Counted from the first letter of the stretch, positions 21,686 to 33,356 are shown. The stretch is DNA of 64,000 nucleotides from Siderastrea radians (GCA_964017195.1 CAXHKT010000130.1:62001-126000); one strand, 5' to 3'. Program-made: numbers and translations. The notes: generated by a model from the sequence alone, not told the origin.

Positions 21686-22904
21686 ATTAACAATTATTCT
21701 ACGAGGGCGCGCTGGATATCAAATGATAGATAACCAACGAGGCGCGTAGCGCCGAGTTGGTTATAATCACTTGATATCCAGCAAGCCCGAGTAGAATAAT
21801 TGTTTTATTAAAAACTTAACCACTATTAAAAAAAAATTTAAGAAAGAACGGGAAAAAATGAGAAGAGAGATAAAAAGGGAACAAGAATCGATCACATGAC
21901 TGGACGAAAAAGGCGCCAAAACCTTGCGAAGTGTTGCAGCGTTTCATTGCGAAGCTGAATGAGTCAATGTGAACAAAGTAGCACAAGTTTTGGAAGAAAT
22001 CCTCTAATTATTGGCTCTGAAATATGGTAAATGTTTTATTTTCCTGAAACGTTGTCGTAATCATCGTTCAAAGCGGATTGAAGCCGTACAATTTCACCAT
22101 ATTAGCTGCTGGAGTTGAAACGGAAAAACTTTGTTGTAATCTGTTCGCACAACGCGGAGCCATCATGTGCGAGTTTGATCGAACTGAAGACAGAACTGAT
22201 TTGAACTTGAAGAGGTAATTTCTATGCAGCTCAGAAGCAAGATTACTGTTGTGAGGAACATTAGAATTCATCGTTATAGTTTGTTAAACGCAAAGCACAA
22301 AATGTAGTGATTCTCGGTTTAGAGGTTGCGGACGGAATGGTAAATTCAAACAACTGGAAAAGCGATTCAACTCTGTTTACATGGCATCCGATTTCTACCT
22401 GAGCATTTGGGCCTGTTGGAACACAGAGATGCAACGAGTGCAGGTAAACTAATGTCAATTTTGCGTGTTAAAGCCGAAAAAAAATCTCGCCCTTCGTTCC
22501 TTCTTGGTAGTTTGCAGCTGTAGTTTTTTTTAGTAAGCTTACTTGTTTAGACTGCTTCATGATTTTCGCACCCGCCGACTCACCATGAATGTGTGATAGT
22601 TTTTATTAAATGCTTCTGCCCATTTCACTGTGTTTTATTTTATGTCTTGTCTTGATATTTTGAAGTGGAAAGCCTTCCTGATAAAACCTACCGTTTGTTC
22701 AACTTTAATGACCGACGTGACGATCGAAGAATTGTAAACACAACGCTTAATGGTTAAATTTCTATTTCTGCACAGTTTCTTGAAACAATTTTGACTTGTA
22801 TTAGACGACGCTGTTGGTGATGCTTGTTGGTGACGCTGTTGGAATTTCTGCTTAATTTAAATTCCCTGTCAAGTGATTTTTTCTCGTCCATTTTTCTCGC
22901 CGGG
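21686..22904. repeat. Repeat H, copy 1 (hairpin plus damaged exon-like segment)
   Basis: It matches 58463-59692 over about 1.2 kb. It opens with a ~117-bp hairpin (21689-21805) whose arms share AACAATTATTCTAC, GGATATCAA and ATAACCAAC. The exon-like part (about 22290-22443, ending at a CAG|GTAAAC donor) has lost a short piece compared with the 59 kb copy, so the frame is broken here. The second exon candidate (59968) has no counterpart, because the similarity stops at 22904. Confidence 0.75.
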
Positions 22905-23613
22905 TTTAATTTTTTTCTCACAATATTATTTTTGATAGGATAGGAATATAGTCAGTTTTCTAAACTAACGTAAAGCTTACTTCAATAATTGCGGACCCAG
23001 AAAAACCAGAATCAATTATGAATTACAAAGGTTTTTTGGTGCTTACCAGTACACCAGCAAATAATAATTAAAACCTTTAATGTTATCGTACCTTTTCGCT
23101 AATGTACTGCTGTTTGACAGATTTTAATTAACTTTTTTTTCAAAGACCTCTGTCACTAAGGAAACCACCAACCATCAAAAAATAGCGTGATTAGTATTTA
23201 TACAGAATTGATCTTTGTACCTTCCTGTGAATGTAATTATACTTTTTATGTTTAACTGAAAAGGCGGAAACAACCTCAAAAACGATCAATCACTTTCTAA
23301 CAAGGTTGATCATCATAGCATTGCAAATGACGGCCGATCTCTTGGTGTTTTTCATTTGCCAAGGAAAATTATTGGAATGTTCTTTCATTTGTTTTTCTAG
23401 AATTAAGAGCTCTTCTAAAAGATAACAATGAAAGTACCGTATTTTCAAAATTTAAATTATAGATAGAGAATCTTCATTTTAATCTATAATAATCAAAGTA
23501 GCACAGGTGTTTTCATTTCATCCCATATGGAATTTGGGCGTATAATGGGAAGATGAGCTATACCCTGACAACTGATTTTAGACGCCTCCCTCCACTGAAG
23601 TCGGTCATACAAT

Positions 23614-24521
23614 GTGATTGCCAACTTTCATGAAGAAATCAAGGACATGATCGACAACATGACATTTCCAGTCTTTTCCCCAGATAACTTTTCCAACCCT
23701 ATCTGCAGCTCGGCAAACGATGAGAGGGAAAAGGATCCTTACATTAATGCGGCCACGTTCTCATGTTCTATCATTGTCGCCATTTTATCACTGGTGGCAG
23801 TAACGGGAAACGGGCTTGTTTTGGCGGCGGTTTGGAAAAAGATCTTCCAGACGACAACTTTCCATATTCTTCTGAGCAGATTAACTTTAACTGATTTATG
23901 TACGGGGCTGCAACCAGTTTGTTATTCTTGGTTTTTAACTGCAACAAGCCTCCGATTCATCATAACAGTCATGAGCGCTGAACGATGGTTACACATGTCT
24001 CGACGATCAGTAGTGGGTTCTCGTCGTGCATGTTTCATCTTAACTGTGTTACTGCTTATCCCGATTCCCTTTGTAGTTTTTCGTTCACTAGCAACTATAA
24101 AAGGAAATCCTGCAATTGAGTTGAATATTACGATATAGCAGTAGCACTACTTTGTTTTTTTAACCACCTCTTTCTCTTATTTCCACGTCCTTCGAGTCAT
24201 CCGTCGCCAGAAACAACAAGTGCAAGCCAACGGAACATCTGGGAATTTTGGTCAACCAGCCATAAACTTGGCAAAGTACAAGAAATCCGTTTTCACAATC
24301 CTATATATACTTTCTGTTTTATTTTTTGTTTCTTTTCTTATGTTGTCCATGTTGCGATGTATGTTCATGCGGGTATTTATGACTCTCGAGAGTTGTCAGT
24401 AGCCTATCATGTGATCGTGTTGCTTTTATTCTTGTCTTCTTCTCTCAACCCTGGCCTTTACCTTTTGAGAATGAGCGACATCCGTATTGGAGTGAAAAAA
24501 TTATTATTCTCAAACAATTGA
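23614..24521 (+). pseudogene. Class A GPCR pseudogene 2a (copy on SD1)
   Basis: An N-terminus with N-glycosylation sites (NMTF, NFSN), TM1 (VAVTGNGLVLAAVWKK) and TM2 (LTLTDLCTGL) runs straight into QPVCYSWFLTATSLRF. The TM2-TM3 loop and much of TM3 are deleted. MSAERWLHMSRRS and TM4 (LLIPIPFVVFRSL) follow. The frame stops at 24136-24138 (after IELNITI). TM5-TM7 continue in other frames (VIRRQKQQVQANGTSGNFG, INLAKYKKSVFTILYI, SSSLNPGLYLLRMSDIR) to the TGA near 24520. The GTG at 23614 is unlikely as a start; the ATG at 23647 would be. The same deletion and stop are present in the copy at 34959. Confidence 0.88.
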
Positions 24522-24575
24522 AAGAAAACCCTGGATAACAAGGACAGTATGATCAACTCGATTTAGGTTTCGTTA

Positions 24576-24957
24576 GCTGCAATATATATCATTAATATTT
24601 TTTTGCTTGATTTTGACAAACGAAACCAAACTTTGGGGTCTGTTTTTTTTCCCCTTTCCTTTACTATAAACTCTCGAGTCATTACTTTGAAGTGGGTTTT
24701 AATTTTTTCTCACAATATTATTTTTGATAGGATAGGCATGTAGTCAGTTTTCTAAACTAACGCGAAGCTGCAATATATATCATTAATATATTTTTGCTTT
24801 GATTTTGACAAACGAAACCAAACTTTGGGGTCTGTTTTTTTTCCCTTTCCTTTACTATAAACTCTCGAGTCATTACGTTGAAGTGGGTTTTAATTTTTTT
24901 CTCACAATATCATTTTTGATAGGATAGGAATATAGTCAGTTTTCTAAACTAACGTAA
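24576..24957. repeat. Tandem duplication (2 x ~190 bp) inside SD1 copy 1
   Basis: Both units start AGCTGCAATATATATCATTA (24576 and 24766) and include CTCACAATAT(T/C)ATTTTTGATA. The other SD1 copy has a single unit at about 35918-36110. The tail of the unit also recurs at 22908-22983, just before SD1 copy 1. Confidence 0.88.
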
Positions 24958-25756
24958 AGCTTACTTTACTTTATAAAAGTGATTCTTTCGAGCTGAGCTC
25001 ATTGCCTGTCATATTGAGAGGGTATCTCGTAGAAAAAAAGAAGGTAAGGCCACACTGACTTTTGCGTTCAGAAAGTAAAGGGAGATATTGGCGAATAAGG
25101 TATGCTTAATTAAGAGTCTTTTTACAAGAAAAACATCTTTGATATGTCGGACATCGGACTTGCACTAATGTACATGTACGTCCGCAAATTTCACTCCCTT
25201 ATATTTGTGAAAAATAAAAAGATAATTTGATGATATTTATCGATTTCTCGCATTCCAGGTTTGATAAATTTGCATTACAGCAGCACGGAAAAATGTAAAC
25301 CTTACAGACATTTCCCTCCTTTGGGAGAAGTCAGAGTCGACAGCGTTAAAATAGCCAATAAAGTACAAGTGCACGCTGGAATGCGTCGTTGATTTATCGC
25401 TTACGCATACTCGTAACCTAAACGCGATGTAGACAAACAGGTTCTCGCATTTTTGCTATACGCCTATGCTGTAAATGAGTCTACCCTGACATACGGACTT
25501 AGGCCGACAAAAAGTAATGCTCATAATTATAAACTTAGGGTGAGTGAAATCTACCCTTTTCGTTATAACTAACTGTAACAAAAGAAGGAAGTTGCAAGTT
25601 TTGTGCAAGTTATGGTCAAAGTGAATGACACTTACCAAATACTCCCCTGAAAATGCATGAAGTGGCTTCGTCCCTTCTCGCGCGTGCTACCAGCAGTATG
25701 TTTGTCCATGATGTTTTAGTAGTGATATGGGTACCGAATTAGCCCGCTAGCTCCGC

Positions 25757-26222
25757 TGTTAAATGACAAAATTCAATAAAATACAAAATACAAATTAAGG
25801 CATTTTACCTTCATTGAAGCTAACACTTTATTCTGTAACGCTTTCGCTCCGCGTAAGTAAGAAGAAATGAATTATTGTTGACTGAGCCAACTAGTTAGTT
25901 AACTACAGAACTGGTGCGTGTTACTCAAACTAAGGCCGCAGATCTTTCGGGCACGAAAGGTTATGTGGTGTATATGCAGAAATTTTATGAAAAGAATGAA
26001 TACTAAATAAGAACATCACATGAACACTTTAAAGATAAGCCGCCGTTACTCAGGAAAAGAGTATTTAAAACGTTTTTAGACCTAACATATTTAATAAGGC
26101 CTAATCTTTAATATTTCCGCGACAGTGGCTATGGTGTGCTACAAAAACTATGTTTAAACAGTATATTTGTGGTTCGCTAACAAGCATGTCTAATACTCAC
26201 CACTTGTTCAAGTCGTAAAAGT
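25757..26222. repeat. Direct repeat S, copy 2
   Basis: It is nearly identical to 21185-21650. It begins immediately after SD1 copy 1, joined by a scrap of R1 3' end (CTAGCTCCGCT). Confidence 0.8.
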
Positions 26223-26870
26223 GGTGATTCAACTCGTACATGTCGTACGAGTCGTAAAACAATGGTTACAATTGGTTCGATTTGTTCAAGTCCTGATGTG
26301 GTATTTTTCAGTGAAATAAAATGAAGTGTTACTTGTCGTTGCATCTCATTAAGGCAGGGACCCACTCAACTCTCACGAGTCGTAAAACTAGTTCAAGTGG
26401 TGAAATTGCATCTCATTAAGAAAGGCAGAAGCGCAGTCGACCCGTACGAGTCGCAACTGTGCCTCGTTCTTTAAGTGTATGACCCCAAAACATTCATTGC
26501 ATGAAACGAAACGAACACGTAGCTCATGCACATACGCGCGTACACGAAATAGAAGACGATATCATGTCTATAACTCGTTCTTTAAGCGTTGTGCAAACTG
26601 ATTCTAGATTTCTAAAAGCGAACTGTTATGTCGATTACTGTTTCTTTTGAAGTCTTGTGAAACTGTCCAAGGGAAGACAACTATATGATTTTGCCTCGTT
26701 TTTTAAGCGTACGTTCGAAGCGAGCGAGGTACACGAAAGACATAAATTCGAAACGAGATAAAAGTCGGCAATATGTCTAACTCGTTCTATAAGCGTCACG
26801 CAAACTGATAATAGAGTTCTAAAAGCGAACCGTTTGTGCAAGAAACACATAGTTTGACATCCGTACATTT
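26223..26870. repeat. Motif array (ACGAGTCGTAAAA and CTCGTTCTTTAAGCGT units)
   Basis: About four ACGAGTCGTAAAA-like units lie in 26205-26460, and four CTCGTTYTWTAAGYGT-like units at about 26463, 26575, 26693 and 26781. A longer pair, GCAAACTGAT then CTAAAAGCGAAC, lies at about 26592 and 26797. The array is absent from S copy 1 and from the diverged copy at 30 kb. The ORFs across it are not convincing. Confidence 0.55.
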
Positions 26871-27400
26871 GCATATTAGACGGATAACCAGTAGAAAGAT
26901 TTCCATCTTAGACAAATTTCTTCAGTAGCATTAGGACCGGATAATGTCTCCTTGTCTATTAAATCCTGAAGAAAACACAAATAAAATACACACACACAAA
27001 ATCAACAAACTTACCACTGGGGAACTTTGAATTTGTTTTTCTTTCTAAACCATACTAGAGTTCATGAGGCTAATCTCTCTTTGTGAAAAGAAGTCGATTT
27101 TGGTTAGAACCTTTGTACTACTGAATTGACTGTTTCCTTTCATTTTTTAATTAAAGTCTTAAGTAGAAAAATAAACTTTAACTTATAATTTGGATATTTT
27201 AAATTTATTATTTTTATACGCTTTAGTTACTTTTTTCAAAGAGGTCAAGTTTTTTGAAAGCCTGTTTTACTCCTGAGAATAAGATTAAAACAAAACAAGC
27301 ATAGTCAAAAACTGTCAAAACGTGTTCCGTCCAAGGTAAAACAACTTGCATTCTGTAATCTAAAGGAGTGGTATAGGAAAATAAGCATTTTTTTCAGAAA
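26871..27400. repeat. Upstream flank of GPCR 3, diverged copy at about 30640-31160
   Basis: Shared blocks include CCGTACA...AGACGGATAA, TTGTCTATTAAATCCTGA, CTGGGGAACTTTGAATTG and GTTCCGTCCAAGGT to TCTAAAGGA. The copies are clearly older than SD1. Confidence 0.75.
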
Positions 27401-27825
27401 AATATAACACGCGACAGTTTCCCTTTAATTAATCCATCTTTATTTCATGGTATTGACAGAAATCATGCTATAGCTTTCCGGTTTGACTTTGTCGTCGACT
27501 TTTTTTTAATATTAATCAAACTTCCTATATTAATCAATATTATAAACTTAAATAAATAAATATAAAAATATAGTCCAGCTTCATTGTTGGAATTCGCAAC
27601 CTAAAAAGCTTCAATTTACACTGCTCCTCTTGTGAGCGGATTAATTTCAAACTTCGCTGCAAGATCTATTGAAAAGACACTTTTTGATTGAAAATTATTA
27701 AAAGGTTATCAAACAGCGCACACCAAGTATTTAACAGTCTAGCAACAGACAGAAGCAAACAGTTTTCTCTTGCCGGAGTTTTGAGCTGCCCAAGGCCTTT
27801 CCAAATTTATCAGTCAAGTCGAGCC

Positions 27826-28716
27826 ATGTGTGATAACTCAACTTCACCTTGTTCTCCTCGAAACATTTCTTTTAGACCTTGTTCATTGAGTGATCTCCAA
27901 ATCTCATCTTCAGTAATCATCATTATTTTCTTGCCGGTGGCAGTGGCGGGGAATTCTTTGATTTTAGCGGTAATTTGGAGTAGCCCATCCCTTAGAACAC
28001 CTTCCTACGTAATTCTCACTGGACTCGTTAACCAACCTCTTTTCGTCGCGTTACAGTTGACTTGTTTCGAAAAGAACCGGTTGTCGTTCATCCTTTTTGC
28101 ACCAACTGTTGTCGACGGCTGCGGAACCTACTCTATAAAGTTAACACTGACACTTCTCACAACTATGTCTATCGAAAGATGGCTGCACATGACTCGCCAA
28201 TCGTTGCTGACTTTGCGCCGTAGCTGTTTGATCGTGACAGGAATTTCAGTGCTCCTGATACCAATCGTACTAATTCGCTTTAAGGGATTTAGACTTGTCT
28301 CGGATGTTATTATATATGTTCTCTTGCTGTTTTGCATTATTGCCACATCAACTGCATATTTGAAAATTTTCAAAATCATTCGTCGTCATCAACAGCAAGT
28401 TCAAGCTAACGAATGCTCTCAAAACTCTCGTCAACCAGCAATAGACATTGTAAAATACAAGAAATCTGTGTTCTCAATACTGTATATTTTAGGAGTTTTC
28501 TATTTCAGTTACTTGCCTTCAGTTGTAATTGCAGTACTTTCTTTTGCTTTTCAAAATATACTGCAAAATGAATTAAGAAAGGCAACTACTACTTGGCTGA
28601 TGTTCTTGCTTCTGTCCTCCTCCGTCAATCCTCTGATTTACATTTGGAGAATGAGTGAAATTCGAGATGGCGTGAAGAATTTACTGAAGAAACTTTTTTG
28701 CATGCAATCAAACTAA
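27826..28716 (+). CDS. Class A GPCR 3, open frame but TM2 core deleted
   Basis: The ATG at 27826 opens a 296-residue frame (an earlier TTG at 27688 is not a good start). The N-terminus has N-glycosylation sites (DNSTSP, RNISF). TM1 is FLPVAVAGNSLILAVIW, TM3 ends TTMSIERWLHMTRQS (ERW in place of DRY), TM4 is ISVLLIPIVLIRF, TM6 follows KYKKSVFSILYILGVF, and TM7 has SSSVNPLIYIWRM (NPxxY). In TM2 the intact paralogue reads SGLAFTDLCTGVITEP, whereas this one reads TGLVNQPLF: about nine residues, including the conserved Asp of TM2, are missing in frame. It may be non-signalling or a young pseudogene. AATAAA at 28759-28764 is a likely polyadenylation signal. The ligand is unknown; the family is a melanocortin/adenosine-like orphan group by general resemblance only. 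Confidence 0.75.
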   Translation: MCDNSTSPCSPRNISFRPCSLSDLQISSSVIIIIFLPVAVAGNSLILAVIWSSPSLRTPSYVILTGLVNQPLFVALQLTCFEKNRLSFILFAPTVVDGCGTYSIKLTLTLLTTMSIERWLHMTRQSLLTLRRSCLIVTGISVLLIPIVLIRFKGFRLVSDVIIYVLLLFCIIATSTAYLKIFKIIRRHQQQVQANECSQNSRQPAIDIVKYKKSVFSILYILGVFYFSYLPSVVIAVLSFAFQNILQNELRKATTTWLMFLLLSSSVNPLIYIWRMSEIRDGVKNLLKKLFCMQSN

Positions 28717-28861
28717 AAATATGTTCTCTAAATAGACTTTAGACCGTAGAGAATCATGAATAAAGATCCTATTGGTAACTATGATTAGTCCTCTTTGATT
28801 TCACTAATTTTTTTTCTCAGTTTCCTTCAATGATGGACTGTTTTCGCTGGCTGTAGCGATT

Positions 28862-29351
28862 GGAAATGCAATGTTGCTTCTTCCAATTCCTTTAGCGGTT
28901 CATCGTGTGCTGTTTATAACTATGGGAACTCATTTACTTGCATTTGATATTTATTTCATTTCGATTTTGCTATTGTGTCTTCTTGTCACTTCTGTGGCTT
29001 ACTTTAAAGTTATCCGAATAGTTCGACATCATCAGCAACAAATTCAAGCACACGAGTTGTCCCACAACTTTGGGCAACCATCGATCGACTTTGCCAAATA
29101 CAAGAGGTCGGTTATCTCGATCCTCTATATTATGATAGTTTTCTATTTAGGCTACCTGCCAATGATTTTCACTTCGATGGCTCTTATTTTTTTCGGAAAG
29201 GTCAGCAGTGATCATGGAAATTTCAACCATTGCACTTGTACTGACATTTCTTTCTTCATCACTTAACCCTCTTCTGTAGTTATGGCGAATGAAAGATATT
29301 CGAGATGAAGTAAAACAATTGCTCAAACGAATGTTCTGCATAAGAAACTAA
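28862..29351 (+). pseudogene. Class A GPCR fragment (TM4-TM7), paralogue of pseudogene 1
   Basis: MLLLPIPLAVHRVLFITMG starts abruptly in TM4. TM5 (IYFISILLLCLLV), ICL3 (HNFGQPSIDFAKYKRSV) and TM6 follow. A frame change in the T-run near 29206 breaks TM6/TM7, and the last part reads SLNPLL, a stop, then LWRMKDIRDEVKQLLKRMF. Its 3' flank also matches that of pseudogene 1, so this is a piece of a duplicated block and not a processed copy. TM1-TM3 are absent. Confidence 0.85.
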
Positions 29352-29469
29352 CTTCAGATACAAAGTATCAAAGTCGTTGGAGAGTACATGTACTGTGTCT
29401 AAGGCATACATTTTGTTACGTCGCTTTTCTAATGCTTAAATAACATGTGTACGCCAGTATAATGTGAAG

Positions 29470-29906
29470 ATATTCACAGATTTTTGTCTCAAATTATATC
29501 ATCTGTTCTTCTACTGTTTTGTGTTTATTGCCACATCAACTGTTGTATATTTTAAATTTTTCAAAATCATTCGTCGTCACCAACAGCAAGTTCAAGCCAA
29601 CGAATGTTCTCAAAACTATGGCCAACCAGCAAAAGACGTTTTAAAATATCAGAAATCTGTCTTCTCAATGTTGCATATTTTTGGAGTTTTCTTCTTAAGT
29701 TACTTGCCTTTTTTGTAACTGGAGCACTTTACATGGCTTTGGGAAACCCTCTACAATGTGAATTAGGGGAGGCGTTCACGATAACGCTAATGTTCGTTCT
29801 CCTTACCTCCTCCGTCAGTCCTCTGATTTACATTTAAAGAATGAGTGGCATTCGAGATGGTGTGAAGAATTTACTGAAGAAACTTTTTTACGTGCAATCA
29901 AACTGA
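29470..29906 (+). pseudogene. Class A GPCR fragment (TM5-TM7), paralogue of GPCR 3
   Basis: It reads FIATSTVVYFKFFKIIRRH, QVQANECSQNYGQPAKDV and KYQKSVFSMLHIFGVFFL. After the stop at about 29716, another frame gives ITLMFVLLTSSVSPLIYI, a stop, then RMSGIRDGVKNLLKKLF. It corresponds to the C-terminal half and 3' flank of GPCR 3 (both are followed by ACTATGATTAGTCCTCTTTG). The NPxxY motif has become SPLIY. It is a tandem partial duplicate. Confidence 0.85.
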
Positions 29907-30139
29907 AAATTTGGTATCTTTATAGACTGTAGACAGCAGAGAATCATAAAATGAACAAAGAGTCTGATAGTGACTATGATTAGTCCTCTTTGATTTTAAT
30001 GCTTTCTTCTCAGTTTCCGTCAATGAAATATTGTTTTCCTTGGTTGCAGTTTATGACTGTATAATGTGAAGATATTCAGAGGAAGACCTTAATCCAATCA
30101 GCCCTTTAATATGGCTTCCGAGAGGTTTCCTCTTTTTGT

Positions 30140-31160
30140 GCTCCGCGTAAATAAGGAGAAATGAATTTATCTTGTACTGGGCCAAATAGTTAGCTACTAA
30201 AATGGTGAGTGTTACAGCAACTTACTCCAACTAAGGCGACACACATTTTAGATATGAAAGGTTACGTAATGTATATGCAGAAAATTTCTATGAAAAGAAT
30301 GAACTTCAAAGGCTAAATAATAACATCACGTGAAAGCTTTAAAGCTGAACCCTCGTCACTCAGGAAAAGAGTATATAAAAAGTTTTTGGACCTAAAATAT
30401 TAAATATGGCCTAACCTTTAATATTTCCGCGAAAGTGGCCATGGCATGTTACAAAAACTATATTTAGAAAATGCAAGTTTGTTATAGAAACGAAATTAGA
30501 TAAAGCATTTTTATAAAATTGACTTGGAGGTGAGTACTGTTTGCTAAAAGGTCATTCACTTTAGGGCAAACTTTATATTACTGTTGGAACAAATAAGAAT
30601 TGTAATTAATTTAGATTGTGCAAAGGAAATAGTTTAACATCCGTACAGACACATATCAGACGGATAAATGGTAGTCAAAGATAGATTTTCGTCTTTGACG
30701 TCTATCTTACTAGCTGTTAGTACCGGAAAATGTTGCTTGTCTATTAAATCCTAACAAAATTAAAGATAACTCTAAAATACACAAAAACAACAAACTCACA
30801 ATTGGGGAACCTTGAATTGATTTATTTTTTTTCTAACCCATACTAGAATTCAGAACATTAGCCACTCTTTGTGGAAGGAAATCGATGTTGGTGAAATCCT
30901 TTGTACTGCTGAATTGACTGTTTCTTTTTATTGTTTAATTAAATTGTAAAGTAGAAAAATAAATTTTAATTTAAAATTTGATAATTTATTAGTTTAATGT
31001 CCTTTGGTTACTCTTTTTGAAAAGAAGTTCAGTTCGTTGAAAGTATATTTTACTCCTGAGAGAGCATTGAAGCAAAACAAGCATAAGTTAAAACTGTCCA
31101 AACGTGTTCCGTCCAAGGTGAAGCTACTTGCATTCTGTAATCTAAAGGATGTGGTGTGGG
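30140..31160. repeat. Diverged copy of S repeat plus upstream flank of GPCR 3
   Basis: 30140-30470 resembles S (GCTCCGCGTAAATAAG... to TTCCGCGAAAGTGGC). 30640-31160 resembles 26871-27400. No GPCR follows here; a Penelope-like element does. This suggests an old tandem unit whose receptor was lost or replaced. Confidence 0.7.
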
Positions 31161-31229
31161 AAAAGGTCCACATCCAGTGGAACATTTGTGAGGAGCGCCG
31201 TGACACCATATGAGACTAGAAATCATTTT

Positions 31230-32209
31230 CGTCGATTGGGAGGTGCTGGATTTATGTGTTTATGTGCTCAGTGGAAGAGAAACTCGAACGCAAGAACAAG
31301 CTTCCGAGTTTCTACAAAAGATACGTGAACGACACGCTAGCTTTAGTACGTGACCACTCCGACGCCACTGACTTACTTACTACTCTAAATGAAGCCCATC
31401 CCTCTATTCAATTTACCATTGAGGCAGCTACCAACAACCGCTCACCATTCATTGGCATGGAGATCATCAAAATAGATCACCGCCTGGAAACCCGTGTCTA
31501 CAGAAAGAAGACGTATAAAGGACTTCTCCTGCACTTCTAGAGTAATGTCGACAGCACGTACAAACGGTCACTTCTGACAAGTATGCTAGACCGTGCAAAA
31601 CGCTTGTCGTCTACACCGGAGTTCCTTTCGCAAGAAAATAAGAACTTGAAGGGGATATTTTTGAAATTAAAATATCCAGAGAAGCTCATCGACTCGGCTA
31701 TCAATCGTGTCCATCACCCTCCAGACCTAATTCACACACCATCTGACAGCCCCATATGGATCATTATGCCTTATAAAGATCAGAAATCCGCCGATGTGGT
31801 TCGCAAACAACTTCGCTACCTTGGAAGAAAAATCGATCATGAATTGTAGCCAATCTTTACGAGCAAGAAAATCGTTGATGACCTGAGAGAAACGGAATTG
31901 AAGCCTCCCATAGTTAACCAGCAGAGCGTTGTTTATGAATTTAAATGTGATTTGTGTGATACAAATTATATTGGGTACACACGTCGCCATCTACACCTAC
32001 GTGTTGAGGAGCATAAACATTCCGTAATCGGAAAACATCTTAAGGACGAACATAATGTAAGGCCTTCCAGCCTCCTTGAGAACTTCACCATTCTTAAGAA
32101 ATGCCGAAACAAGCTTGAGTGCTTAATCTTCGAAATGTTATACATTCGCAAGAAAAGACCAAAACTGAACACTCAAGCGGACTCGATTCGCACGAAACTT
32201 TTTGTTTAA
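31230..32209 (+). pseudogene. Penelope-like element: end of reverse transcriptase and GIY-YIG endonuclease, 5'-truncated
   Basis: The first frame (from 31256) has EEKLERKNKLPSFYKRYVND, where the RT catalytic YxDD box reads YVND, followed by FIGMEIIKI. After a stop at 31538-31540 come 31583-31849 (RAKRLSSTPEFL and IWIIMPYKD) and, in a third frame, 31898-32209. The last is a GIY-YIG nuclease: CDLCDTNYIGYTRRHLHLRV, then EEHKHSVIGKHLKDEH and LECLIFEMLYIRKKRPKLN. This order (RT then GIY-YIG) defines Penelope-like elements. Two breaks, the altered catalytic Asp and the missing RT N-terminus show that it is dead. Confidence 0.88.
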
Positions 32210-32274
32210 ATTTAAATTCACGCTAATCGTGCTTTATTAAATTATGTATTTCTTTTTTCACACTTCTATTTTTG

Positions 32275-32606
32275 TATATACACCTAACTGCAATAACGTT
32301 GTCATAGAAAAATGTAAAAAAGGGAAAAGAAAATACCCAAATAGGAATAAATTAGGTACGCTAACTACATTCAGGGAATTGCTCTGACGAAGGGTTAAGG
32401 TTCAAAAAGGTCTTTCAGGTGGCTAATTTAACTTGTTTCAACTCATTTGATATCAAATTGAAGTATCACACCATCGTCCATAATTGCTTTGAGAATTATG
32501 AAGATCTAAGAATGTAATTTGCAGGGCTAATTAATTCCTATTTGGCTTTTTTCTTTATTCTTTTTTCCAATTTTGTATGACAACGTTATTGCAATTAGGT
32601 GTATAT
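32275..32606. repeat. Inverted repeat in the 3' region of the Penelope-like element
   Basis: The arms 32275-32354 and 32528-32606 are inverted copies of about 80 bp (CACCTAACTGCAATAACGTT, GTCATA, then CCAAATAGGAAT). The space between holds GCTCTGACGAAGGGTTAAGG. Downstream, GATGAC/GTCATC form a 6-bp stem (32645-32661) followed by GAAACGTCAA, as often seen near the ends of these elements. Confidence 0.75.
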
Positions 32607-32661
32607 CTTTATGTTAATTTTTTCCACATTCCACTTTTGATAATGATGACATGAAGTCATC

Positions 32662-33356
32662 GAAACGTCAAGTTACATTTTTATCGTTGATTTTCTTGTT
32701 GAAATAAGAATTCTAACAGTGAAATTATATTTATTTTTATTTTTATCTTTAATGCAAAATTCTTAGTGTGCCGTCTTTTAAAACAATGTTTACTTCTTAC
32801 TAAGTGAAATACTGATTAAACTTAGCGTATGATAAACAGACTGAAGTCTTCAACCTACATCGAAAGCCGTAAATCAGTAAGGGATGAAGAATCAAGTATA
32901 TGTGTTTAAACGATTGTTCATGGCTAAATGCTGGGGAAAATAGTTTTCTAGTATTTGTGAGGATAAACAAAATATGCACCTAAAATCTCATATACTATCG
33001 ATACTTTATGCCCAACTGCATGCATGGTCGATATCTCTTTCTTTTTGTTCCATTTCCGTTCAAGCATATTTTTTTCATGAGGCTTCCTGTTCACAACCGA
33101 GAGGGTCTTTCATGTCTTTCATCCGCAGTTCACACATATGATATATTTAAATTTCGCTTACCATTTCCAGTGGTTCATTTAAACCCAAAAACCATTGAAA
33201 GCAGAGCACAAGGGTCGTTGTTATTTGCACTGAAGGCAAACTTTCAGCTAATCTTTATTCAAACTACTAAAATGCAACCATTTTACACTGTGCTTTATCT
33301 GTATATTGTCAAGCATCCTATTGTCTACTTAGATAACATTTTAAATTTGTTTCAGT
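32662..33356. other. 3' flank of GPCR 4; no gene seen
   Basis: On the minus strand AATAAA (33259-33254) lies about 100 bases after the GPCR 4 stop and is the likely polyadenylation signal. The plus-strand ORF 33008-33382 has no family resemblance. Confidence 0.55.

Larger units (their letters stand above)
22984..25744. repeat. Segmental duplication SD1, copy 1
   Basis: From AATAATTGCGGACCC to ACCGAATTAGCC the sequence repeats at 34330-36901 with very few differences. The length differs by 189 bp, explained by an extra tandem unit here. It carries a dead GPCR and its flanks. Confidence 0.92.

Noticed and set aside
31256..31540. Functional group II intron or telomerase-like RT
   Set aside because: The following GIY-YIG nuclease and sequence blocks fit a Penelope-like element, and the frame is broken.
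32381..32661. Hammerhead ribozyme in the Penelope-like 3' region
   Set aside because: CTGACGA and GAAAC-like pieces are present, but I could not build the three stems; the GATGAC/GTCATC stem does not fit the core.
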